DNA of 46,900 nucleotides, taken from positions 1-46,900 of the forward strand of contig NZ_VZCB01000003.1 of NCBI RefSeq assembly GCF_009494395.1. The letters are read 5' to 3'. Source of the DNA: Segatella copri. Its GTDB lineage: Bacteria; Bacteroidota; Bacteroidia; Bacteroidales; Bacteroidaceae. The stretch's first letter is position 1, and every line of letters begins with the position of its first letter. A program made the position numbers and the translations under genes. This document shows, piece after piece, positions 40,041-46,900 of this stretch. The notes under the pieces were generated by a model that was not told where the DNA came from, made no database searches, and saw only the letters and a list, made by a program, of their open reading frames with translations.

Positions 40041-42209
40041 TTACAATCTATCCATTTCCTTTTTCCCTGCCCCTTTACCTTTATATTTTGTTTTAACTGT
40101 ATTAAACTTATATCTTACGATACATTCCACTGCCCTTACAATCGCAGCCTTTTCAAGATAGACATCATTCATTCCGCAGAAAATGGTAAAAGTATTTTTG
40201 CGGGCAGTATTAAAGATGTCATTTGCAGACAACTTGACATTCCATTTTTTAGATAAGTCCTTAGCCAAAGAAAGATTTATCTGTCCAACACTCCCCATCT
40301 TAATATTCTCACTATTTCCCGCACTACGCCAACTGTAATTTACTGTCGCCATATAGTTGTTATGGAATTTGAAAATATTATTGAACTTAACTACAACCAA
40401 AGGATTGTCCACGTGCTTTATATTCCCTCTGTAATCAATCTTGTAAAATTGCGAGACAACACCACATGCCAATACGGGATAATAGCATTTCCAAAGGAAT
40501 CCGGGCATAAAAGAAGCCATTATCTGTAAGTTAGACAGACTGTTTCTGGAATTTTCCTTTTTGAGCAAAGCAATAGTCTTCGAATCATCATAATATGTAT
40601 ATGATGTTATTATTTGGTTTTGCACCTTTTTATAATTAGCAGTTAATGCCAACCAGCGATACCTCAAATTCAAAGAGATGTTGTCGCTATAGGATGGTTG
40701 CAAATACGGATTTCCACTTTGATAGAGATATTTGTTAACATAGTGAACCGTGTTGCTCAACTGAGAGTACAATGGACGATAGCATTGCTTAGAATAGCTC
40801 AGCTGCACCATAGTTTTTCCAATGGGCATAGACAATGAAGCAGTCGGGAAAAACTTATCATAAACATGTGACTGTTCGTGATTTTTTCTGCCACCTATAA
40901 AATATTCACTGTTCACATGCTCATACCTGCCACCAATACGGAATGTTACATTGCCTAGATGCTGCATAGTTTCAACGTAATATGCCATATTCAGCTCCTG
41001 TATTTTATTGTTCTCGCCTGCCATAATGCTATTTTCACTTTCTGAATTTTCCTCACGACTACTATTGGTGAAATCTACTCCAAAGCTAAAATTACCTTTA
41101 AGAAATGGGTGAGACGCATATAATTCCGTTGCCATTAACCTAGCATGCCCAACATCTTTTATTCCAAAATACTGATTGATGCCGGTTTGCTCTATAACGT
41201 TTTGATTTTCATGTGTTTTTTTCCACATTAAATCAAAAGTCATTTCCAAATTCCATTTTCCCCAAACCCCATGGCAATATCCATCTAACAAATGTTCCAA
41301 ATCTCTTAATTTGATATCCTTGTATGCAGAAGTCTCACTTTCAATTACATCATCAGAATATAATGATGACATAATGCTCGAATTGGTCTTTGTTGGAGCA
41401 TAAGATACTTGGTAAAATGCGCCAAATGAGAGTTTCGGAGATGAGGAAAAATCAAATCCCCATTTACCATCAATCAAGTTTGAGTGCTGTGTCGATTTCA
41501 TCGTCGTATTCTGCTGATGATGTGATGAGAGCCATGAATTCTGAACATTTTTGCTAGAGTTCGTATCCTTACCTTGCTCTAATCCAATCGTTCCAAAAAC
41601 ATCCAAATTGTCAATTCTATAGTTCAAGTCCAAATTGTCTTTGCCATACATATAATTACGATAACCAATAGTAGCGATGTTATCAAAGGAGAAACCATCC
41701 CCAACCTTTTTAATGGTTGTTATCTTTATGATGGAACCTACGGTTGAAGCATAACGTGAACTTGGATTCGTTATAACTGTTATCTTATCTATTTGGTTAG
41801 CCTTCAATTGCTCAACTTCCATATTATTGCGGACAATATGTCCATTGATATAGAAGACAGGTTTTCCCTTGCCAAAAACTTCAATCGAACCATTGTTATT
41901 CAGTACACCAGGCAACATACCCATAACATCTTTTGCAAAACCAAGTTTTTCCAAAACGGTACCTTTGACTTCTGTCACAAAGCCTTCGCTGTTCAACTTT
42001 GCCAAAGGGCGGGTTGCTCTAACAACAACCTCCCTTAATTGCAGAGTATCCTTTCCAAAATTTTGATCACCCACACGACTGATATTGGAGGCTGATACCA
42101 CCACATCATTCAAAGCTTTAGTAGAGACAATAGAGTCCTTCCCAGTGTTCTGAGCGAACACGGGTACAGCAGCCATCAGCAGTCCAAAAGAGCAAAAAAA
42201 CATCTTCAT
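40041..42209 (-). CDS. TonB-dependent-receptor-like outer membrane beta-barrel protein
   Basis: 722 residues. Signal peptide MKMFFCSFGLLMAAVPVFAQ. Plug-like domain at about 50-170 (LREVVVRATRPLAKLNSEGF; GMLPGVLNNNGSIEVFGKG; VFYINGHIV; ITVITNPSSRYAST), then a barrel of the OMP_b-brl_3 type. The N-terminal carboxypeptidase-regulatory-like domain of many Bacteroidota receptors is missing. No SusD partner or regulator adjoins, so the ligand is unknown. The gene is distinctly AT-richer than the flanking housekeeping genes and is bracketed by a 17-bp direct repeat, signs of acquisition. Confidence 0.88.
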   Translation of the reverse strand: MKMFFCSFGLLMAAVPVFAQNTGKDSIVSTKALNDVVVSASNISRVGDQNFGKDTLQLREVVVRATRPLAKLNSEGFVTEVKGTVLEKLGFAKDVMGMLPGVLNNNGSIEVFGKGKPVFYINGHIVRNNMEVEQLKANQIDKITVITNPSSRYASTVGSIIKITTIKKVGDGFSFDNIATIGYRNYMYGKDNLDLNYRIDNLDVFGTIGLEQGKDTNSSKNVQNSWLSSHHQQNTTMKSTQHSNLIDGKWGFDFSSSPKLSFGAFYQVSYAPTKTNSSIMSSLYSDDVIESETSAYKDIKLRDLEHLLDGYCHGVWGKWNLEMTFDLMWKKTHENQNVIEQTGINQYFGIKDVGHARLMATELYASHPFLKGNFSFGVDFTNSSREENSESENSIMAGENNKIQELNMAYYVETMQHLGNVTFRIGGRYEHVNSEYFIGGRKNHEQSHVYDKFFPTASLSMPIGKTMVQLSYSKQCYRPLYSQLSNTVHYVNKYLYQSGNPYLQPSYSDNISLNLRYRWLALTANYKKVQNQIITSYTYYDDSKTIALLKKENSRNSLSNLQIMASFMPGFLWKCYYPVLACGVVSQFYKIDYRGNIKHVDNPLVVVKFNNIFKFHNNYMATVNYSWRSAGNSENIKMGSVGQINLSLAKDLSKKWNVKLSANDIFNTARKNTFTIFCGMNDVYLEKAAIVRAVECIVRYKFNTVKTKYKGKGAGKKEMDRL

Positions 42210-42245
42210 TCTTACAATATGTTTTTATTTCATCATTATCAGCCA

Positions 42246-42253
42246 CAAAAGTA
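42246..42253 (-). promoter_or_regulatory. -7 element for the receptor gene
   Basis: Minus-strand TACTTTTG, 36 bases before the ATG. Confidence 0.5.
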
Positions 42254-42416
42254 CACATTATTATCCAAAGCCATTACATCTTTTCCGTTAAATTTGTATA
42301 ACTTCATCAAATTACCAATTCCATCCAGTTCATCATCCCTCCTAGCCTGAATGTATTCCCGTTTTTTGTTATACATCATCTCTTAATAATTCTAAAACAT
42401 AGGACATATGTCCCTT

Positions 42417-42433
42417 AACTTCCCTCTAACTTC
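42417..42433 (+). repeat. 17-bp direct repeat, right of the receptor gene
   Basis: Identical to 39589-39605. Confidence 0.6.
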
Positions 42434-42529
42434 CCCACATGCGAAAGTTCAGTAAGGTAAAAAACGGGATGTAGGGATTTTCCCCCACCCATTTAGGGAA
42501 AAACCTTACCCCAAGAACGAAAATAGCCC

Positions 42530-42537
42530 TATCTTTG
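42530..42537 (+). promoter_or_regulatory. -7 element for the secreted Gly/Ser/Phe-rich protein gene
   Basis: TATCTTTG, 48 bases before the ATG. Confidence 0.55.
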
Positions 42538-42585
42538 CACCAGAAATAAGAAACAAGAGTATAAACAATTTTAAAATATACGATT

Positions 42586-43569
42586 ATGAAGAAGTTTATC
42601 ATAGCACTTGTAGCAATGTTCACCATGACATTCACTACTGCATCAGCAATGAGTTACGAACAGGCACGCCAGCAGGCTCTCTTCCTGACTGACAAGATGG
42701 CTTACGAGCTGAACCTGACAGATGATCAGTACGAGGCAGCTTATGAAGTGAACCTCGACTATCTGATGGGCATCAATACTTATGATGACCTGTATGGCGT
42801 ATACTGGCGCCAGCGTAATCTCGACCTGAGCTATATCCTGCTCGACTGGCAGTATCGCGCTTTCTGCGATGCCACCTACTTCTATCGCCCTCTCTACTGG
42901 GACGGCGGTTACTGGCATTTCGGAATCTACGCACGTTACCCTCGCCGCGACTACTTCTTCTTCGGTAGACCACACTTCTACGTTAGCTATAGAGGCGACC
43001 ACTGCTGGAGAGTGAACGGCGGAAGAAGCTGGTATCACGGACGTGCATACGGCAGACCATTCGCTGGCGGTCAGCCACGCATGGGAATGAGAGACGGTTT
43101 CAACCGTGGTGATTACGGCCGCGGACAGTCTTTCGGCAACATGCAGCGTCAGAGCAGCACCCGTACCACAGTAACCAGAGACCGCAACTTCGGCAACGGT
43201 TCATTCCATAACAGTCGTGTAGAAAGCAACCGCAACTATAATGGTGGCGGCACATTCGGCGGTGGCACTTTCGGTGGTGGCACTTTCGGAAGCAGAAGCA
43301 ACAACAGCCGTTCTAACATGAGCCGCGATTTCACCCCACGTTCTACTACTCCAAACAGCAGTTCGTTTGGCGGTAACCGTTCTTTCGGTGGCAGCAACCG
43401 CTCATTCAACAGCGGAAGCAACAGCAGAAGCAATAGCCGTTCATTCAACAGCGGCAGCAGCAACCGTTCATTCGGAGGAGGCGGCACATCCCGTTCATTC
43501 GGAGGTGGTGGTTCTCACAGCAATGGCGGAAGCAAAAGCGGTGGCGGCAGCTTCGGTGGCAGAAGATAA
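42586..43569 (+). CDS. Secreted protein with long Gly/Ser/Asn/Arg/Phe low-complexity tail
   Basis: 327 residues. Signal peptide MKKFIIALVAMFTMTFTTAS. Residues about 22-150 form a Tyr/Trp/Arg-rich folded part (LTDKMAYELNLTDDQYEAAY; YWRQRNLDLSYILLDWQYRA). From about 150 to the end the chain is a repeat of GGGTFGG, RSFGGS, SRSNSRSFNSG units, almost certainly disordered. The first part (helical 'LNLTDDQYEA.YEVN') resembles the Spy/LTxxQ type used by envelope proteins. Known as a conserved hypothetical in this group; composition suits an extracellular or surface matrix role, unproven. Confidence 0.8.
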   Translation: MKKFIIALVAMFTMTFTTASAMSYEQARQQALFLTDKMAYELNLTDDQYEAAYEVNLDYLMGINTYDDLYGVYWRQRNLDLSYILLDWQYRAFCDATYFYRPLYWDGGYWHFGIYARYPRRDYFFFGRPHFYVSYRGDHCWRVNGGRSWYHGRAYGRPFAGGQPRMGMRDGFNRGDYGRGQSFGNMQRQSSTRTTVTRDRNFGNGSFHNSRVESNRNYNGGGTFGGGTFGGGTFGSRSNNSRSNMSRDFTPRSTTPNSSSFGGNRSFGGSNRSFNSGSNSRSNSRSFNSGSSNRSFGGGGTSRSFGGGGSHSNGGSKSGGGSFGGRR

Positions 43570-43592
43570 TAGGGAAAGTTAAGAAAATAAAA

Positions 43593-43677
43593 GAAGCCTC
43601 ATTTGGAGTTGGTTCAAGCCTGACGTAAAGTTTATTTCAAGCTCAAACCAACCTCAAATGAGGCTTCATTCGTTTTC
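43593..43677 (+). terminator. Long-stem terminator of the secreted repeat-protein gene
   Basis: GAAGCCTCATTTG at 43593-43605 pairs exactly with CAAATGAGGCTTC at 43655-43667, with additional inner pairing (TTGGTT/AACCAA); a T-rich tail follows. Confidence 0.85.
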
Positions 43678-43782
43678 TTTTCCAAATCACTCTATGCGGT
43701 ACCATCATAGCGCTACCGCCTATTTGGACTATAAATCTGCGCCACCTGCAAAACAGCATGACACAACACATTACAATCTGAA

Positions 43783-44127
43783 CTAGTCGTTCCCGTTCAA
43801 TTTAAACAGCTTCTTCAGACTCTCTTCAAAACCGCCCTCGAAAGGGCATTTCTCCTTTGGATAGACCAAATGATATGCCTCCCATACCAAGTCTAGAAAT
43901 TTCGCAAACAACAACCATCGCTGGGTTGCCGTATGCTGACTCTTCAATGCTGCAATCAGAATTGAAAAGAACTGGCAAAAACTAGGCCTACCCTCTTAGG
44001 CATGCTCTTCACCACTCTGCCCCAAATGACATGGGACCATAATGTTGCGACTCAACTTAGTCTTACATGGATACACACAATCCAACAACATTCTAAATGC
44101 CTTTTCGGCTTTACTAAAACGTGTCAT
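43783..44127 (-). pseudogene. Hypothetical gene interrupted by one in-frame stop codon
   Basis: Minus-strand ATG at 44125-44127 opens MTRFSKAEKAFRMLLDCVYP and runs 43 codons to TAA (43996-43998). The same frame then stays open for another 70 codons (PSFCQFFSILIAALKSQ; QRWLLFAKFLDLVWEAY; PFEGGFEESLKKLFKLNGND) to TAG at 43783-43785. Both parts look like coding sequence, so a gene of 114 residues broken by a single nonsense change is the simplest reading. Family not recognised. It lies beside the VirE-type gene, in opposite orientation. Confidence 0.55.
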
Positions 44128-44482
44128 ACGTTAATAAATTTAAATATAACTTTTTATTGTGTTAAGATACCATAAAAACGTATCTATATATATAAACACG
44201 CATTTTTTGGCGCTTTATTGTATTTCCAGTATCTTTGTTGCAGATTTCTGAACGGCTGAACTGAACTTATAGGTTTAACATCTTTGATATACAGCGCGAT
44301 CAAGAAAGAATATAAAGAAATGATATACAGATAGTTATCACGTGTATTTAACACGTATTTAACGCTGGTATTTTTAAGTATTCAGTATTCAGAGTTCAGA
44401 AAGTTAAAATGGGTTAAAACTCAGATTCGGCAAAAAAAAGCTGATTCTGACGGACATAAACAATAAACAATTCAAACCAAAA
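44128..44482. other. Leader region of the VirE-type gene
   Basis: Contains the promoter at 44206-44237 and about 240 bases of transcribed leader with short repeats (ACACGTATTTAAC, GTATTCAGTATTCAG) and an imperfect hairpin around 44420-44450. No gene is seen. Confidence 0.5.
44206..44237 (+). promoter_or_regulatory. Promoter of the VirE-type gene
   Basis: TTTG (44206-44209), 20 bases, TATCTTTG (44230-44237). Confidence 0.65.
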
Positions 44483-46741
44483 ATGGCAAAAATGAATGTA
44501 AAAACCAACAACCCGGAAGCTAACCAGGCGATGCCTTCTTTCTTCCACAGCATCCAGCAGTCTGAGAGCCATCCTCTCGTCTCCTGGGAGTATCTACGAT
44601 CACTCATCACCAGCGACCCGCAGATCAAGAACATGACAGAACTGTATCGCCAGCGACTCCAGGTAAGCAAGAAGTTCGCCGACGAGCTCAAACCACAAAG
44701 CCCAGCCATCACCATCTCTGCACAGATGGACGGCTATGGACGGAAGCTCGCCAACTTCGTGAAGCCAACCTACCTGCTGATGGTAGAGTTTGACAAGATT
44801 CCAACCCAACAGCTGGAACACTGCCAGGAACTCATCTCCCAGGATGAGCACACCATGGTGATGCATCGCAGCGTCAGTGGCAGGGGATTGCATATCTTCT
44901 GCAAGTATGCGCCAGCTGAGGATGACGACATCAGCATCCTCGAACTCTTCGAGCTGATCCTTCCCAAGGCACAGCTCTACTACCAGCATCTCCTGGGAAT
45001 GGAATGCGACAAGGCATGCTCCGACATCACCCGATGTGCCGGACTGGCACACGATCCCGAAGCCTATTTCAACTGGCAGTCGGTACCCTTCGAACTCGAC
45101 TTCAGCGATCTGAAGAAGTTTTATACCAAGAAGACCATGGAGGCGAAGTATGCCAAGCGCAAACCGAAGAAAAGCCAGTCGAAAGAGAAGGAGAAGAAGA
45201 ACACTGCCATCACCATCGACGAGGCGGCTCCCCATATCATGCAGCTCCTGCAACAGTGGGGCTACGACTTCCAGCCCGGCAGACACAACGAGTACATACT
45301 CCACTTCAGCAAATGCTGCCTCAAGTACGGCATCAGCCAGGAAGAGGCCATGAAGTATGTCGACAAGGAGTTTGGCTCCCAATATCCCGAGACTGTCTCC
45401 GTCCTCAAGTCCTGCTACAAGCATAGCGAACTCTTCGGCACCTGGCACTACTACCGCGAAGGTGAAGGCTACAGCACCCGTCCTTCGGTGAAGGCGGTCA
45501 AGCAGTGGCTGTCCACTCACTATACCTGGCACCACAACAAGATGACCGGCTTCTACGAACTGCAAAGCCGAATGGTCTATACCGGCAAGTATCCTCACCC
45601 TACCCGTGTCGATGACAACATCGAAAACTCGCTCTGGGCTGATATGGACGAGGCAGGACTGCATGTATCGATAAATACCATCCACAGCATCATCAACAGC
45701 GATTTCTGCCAGAGCTTCGACCCTTTGGAAGACTATCTTAAAAGCCTTCCAACATGGCAAAAAGGCAGGGATCCTGACTATATCGACCAGCTCGCCGACC
45801 GCATCCATGTGGTGGAGAAGCCTGGCTATGAGCACACCCAGGAGTTGTTCAGATATTACTTCAAGAAGTGGATCGTGGCGATGGTAGTAGCCTGGTGCTC
45901 ACCGAAGGTAGTCAACCAGTTCATCCTCATCCTCGTAGGCAAGGGCGGCATTTTCAAGACCACCTTCTTTGCCTACCTCCTGCCCCCAGAGTTGCGCCAG
46001 TATTTCCTCAACGATTCCACTGCCAGTTATACCGACAAGGACTTCATGGAGGCATTCAGCAGCAAGGCGATGATCTGTCTCGATGAGTTTGAGAGCGTCT
46101 TCGGCAAGAACCTGAGTGCCTTCAAGAGCAACCTCACAAAGCTCACCTTCTCCATCCGCCGCCCCTACGACAAGTATCGCAGCGAACTGCCCCATCGTGC
46201 CTCTCTCTCCGGCACCACCAACAGCCAGCAGTTTATCACCGACGAGGAGAACCGCCGCTATTCGCCATGGATTGTAGAGAGCATCGATAGTCCGATAGAC
46301 CATCCGATAGACTATCAGAACGTCTATGCCCAGGCTTTGGCACTGGGCAAGGAAGTGATGAGCCGAGGAAAGGAAGAATCTCAGGACTGGACCTTCTGGC
46401 TCACCCGTCAGGACATCGACCAGATGCGCAACCACAACCGACTCTTCATGGTGGCAAACTATGCCGAAGAGCAGATTCTGAAGTACTACAGGGTTCCGGA
46501 ACCGGATACCCCACTGCAATACATCAAGTTCCGCTACACCTCGGAAATTCTGGAGAAGATTGGCTGTAACCCAGCCCTCCGCCAGAATCTGAACAGCCAC
46601 AACATCGGTTCCGTGATGGCGCGGCTGGGCTTCAAGAAGATCCACAAGGACAAGGGCAACGGTTGGGCTGTCATAGAGAAGGAACCTATCGAGCTGAACA
46701 GCGACGCTGCCGTCGATCCTACGGATACTTTCGAGGACTAA
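44483..46741 (+). CDS. VirE-type primase/helicase-like protein (BT4734-like N-terminus)
   Basis: 752 residues. The N-terminal domain (about 40-220) has VKPTYLLMVEFDKIP and HRSVSGRGLHIFCKY, the BT4734-like/VirE_N pattern related to archaeo-eukaryotic primases. A Lys-rich linker follows at about 223-250. The C-terminal VirE ATPase has Walker A VGKGGIFKTTF (about 485-495) and Walker B MICLDEFES (about 528-536), as in plasmid and phage primase-helicases. In Bacteroidales this gene is typically followed by DUF4248, an HU-like protein and an amidase; DUF4248 is indeed next. The role of the cluster is unknown. An ATG at codon 4 is an alternative start. Confidence 0.9.
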   Translation: MAKMNVKTNNPEANQAMPSFFHSIQQSESHPLVSWEYLRSLITSDPQIKNMTELYRQRLQVSKKFADELKPQSPAITISAQMDGYGRKLANFVKPTYLLMVEFDKIPTQQLEHCQELISQDEHTMVMHRSVSGRGLHIFCKYAPAEDDDISILELFELILPKAQLYYQHLLGMECDKACSDITRCAGLAHDPEAYFNWQSVPFELDFSDLKKFYTKKTMEAKYAKRKPKKSQSKEKEKKNTAITIDEAAPHIMQLLQQWGYDFQPGRHNEYILHFSKCCLKYGISQEEAMKYVDKEFGSQYPETVSVLKSCYKHSELFGTWHYYREGEGYSTRPSVKAVKQWLSTHYTWHHNKMTGFYELQSRMVYTGKYPHPTRVDDNIENSLWADMDEAGLHVSINTIHSIINSDFCQSFDPLEDYLKSLPTWQKGRDPDYIDQLADRIHVVEKPGYEHTQELFRYYFKKWIVAMVVAWCSPKVVNQFILILVGKGGIFKTTFFAYLLPPELRQYFLNDSTASYTDKDFMEAFSSKAMICLDEFESVFGKNLSAFKSNLTKLTFSIRRPYDKYRSELPHRASLSGTTNSQQFITDEENRRYSPWIVESIDSPIDHPIDYQNVYAQALALGKEVMSRGKEESQDWTFWLTRQDIDQMRNHNRLFMVANYAEEQILKYYRVPEPDTPLQYIKFRYTSEILEKIGCNPALRQNLNSHNIGSVMARLGFKKIHKDKGNGWAVIEKEPIELNSDAAVDPTDTFED

Positions 46742-46796
46742 GTATCTTACTTTCGACCCGTAAGTATGTTACTTTCAACCCGTAAGTATAATACTT
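46740..46796 (+). repeat. Iteron-like 22-bp tandem repeats
   Basis: AAGTATCTTACTTTCGACCC+GT (46740-46761) and AAGTATGTTACTTTCAACCC+GT (46762-46783) differ at two positions; a partial third unit AAGTATAATACTT (46784-46796) is itself palindromic. They lie directly behind the VirE stop codon. Confidence 0.75.
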
Positions 46797-46812
46797 AAAC
46801 ATCAAAAGCTAT

Positions 46813-46900
46813 ATGGATATAAGAAGCTATACGAAGCAGGAACTGGCTCTGCTCTATTTCCCCGATTCGTCACCCGTGGTGGCAAGTGCTCATCTGATGC
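46813..46900 (+). CDS. DUF4248-type protein, N-terminal part (cut by window edge)
   Basis: ATG at 46813 opens MDIRSYTKQELALLYFPDSS and stays open to the edge (29 codons). The opening 'YTKQELALLYFPDS....A...L' is that of DUF4248 proteins, small Bacteroidales proteins found behind VirE-type genes. Likely cotranscribed with the VirE-type gene. Function unknown. Confidence 0.75.
   Translation, partial: MDIRSYTKQELALLYFPDSSPVVASAHLM

Larger units (their letters stand above)
42210..42585. other. Intergenic stretch between the receptor and the secreted repeat protein
   Basis: Holds TACTTTTG at 42246-42253 (minus; -7 for the receptor gene), a perfect 12-bp palindrome GGACATATGTCC at 42402-42413 (possible operator), the 17-bp direct repeat at 42417-42433, and TATCTTTG at 42530-42537 (plus; -7 for the next gene). 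No gene seen. Confidence 0.55.

Noticed and set aside
39787..40161. 124-codon plus-strand frame near the receptor 3' end
   Set aside because: Overlaps 121 bases of the receptor gene, has a hairpin inside its start region, an irregular hydrophobic product and no promoter.
44600..45835. 411-codon minus-strand frame opposite the VirE-type gene
   Set aside because: Shadow frame; the plus strand carries VirE_N motifs over the same bases.

Overview
The window looks like a chromosomal segment of a Prevotella/Segatella-type Bacteroidota. The evidence is gene content (RnfBCDGEA with RseC, class III fructose-1,6-bisphosphatase, UpxY-like antiterminator, VirE/DUF4248 locus, outer membrane beta-barrel receptors). 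A second line is promoter structure: at least 15 genes are preceded by the Bacteroidota -7 element TAnnTTTG, often with TTTG or TTG about 19-21 bases upstream. Species cannot be proven without a search.

Layout. 0-5.6 kb is an accessory region. It holds a truncated tyrosine integrase at the left edge, small unknown genes, several families of short dispersed repeats, an orphan antitoxin-like gene and a UpxY/NusG-like antiterminator. Upstream of the antiterminator is a 205-bp DNA segment bounded by 29-bp inverted repeats that carries a consensus promoter pointing away from it, followed by a tyrosine recombinase gene. I read this as a phase-variable ON/OFF switch captured in the OFF orientation. 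5.7-11.3 kb carries a patatin/beta-barrel (type V-like) outer membrane esterase, an AAA-ATPase/PD-(D/E)XK protein, and two tandem RelE/ParE-type toxin-antitoxin modules whose antitoxins share an almost identical first 25 residues. 11.3-17 kb holds housekeeping genes: mannose-1-phosphate guanylyltransferase, xylulokinase, two small winged-helix-like proteins and aspS. 17.2-20.6 kb is a compact envelope operon: small secreted protein, L,D-transpeptidase, ECF sigma factor, anti-sigma-like protein, Spy/CpxP-like protein. Then follow galE, fbp, the complete rnf operon (rseC-rnfB-C-D-G-E-A), a conserved acidic protein and a hisG-hisD-hisC operon.

33.9-39.6 kb: lytic transglycosylase lipoprotein, then an 883-bp insertion (two MITE-like elements bracketing one secreted-protein gene, flanked by a 10-bp direct repeat), then a TlpA-like thioredoxin, queC and radA. 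39.6-42.4 kb: an AT-rich outer membrane receptor gene bracketed by a 17-bp direct repeat. 42.5-46.9 kb: a secreted Gly/Ser/Asn/Arg/Phe-rich protein, a gene broken by one stop codon, a VirE-type primase/helicase-like protein, iteron-like 22-bp repeats and the start of a DUF4248 gene.

The most interesting signals are the invertible promoter with its adjacent recombinase and an antiterminator that has no visible polysaccharide operon, and the MITE-bounded cassette carrying a single secreted-protein gene. No rRNA, tRNA or CRISPR array was recognised.
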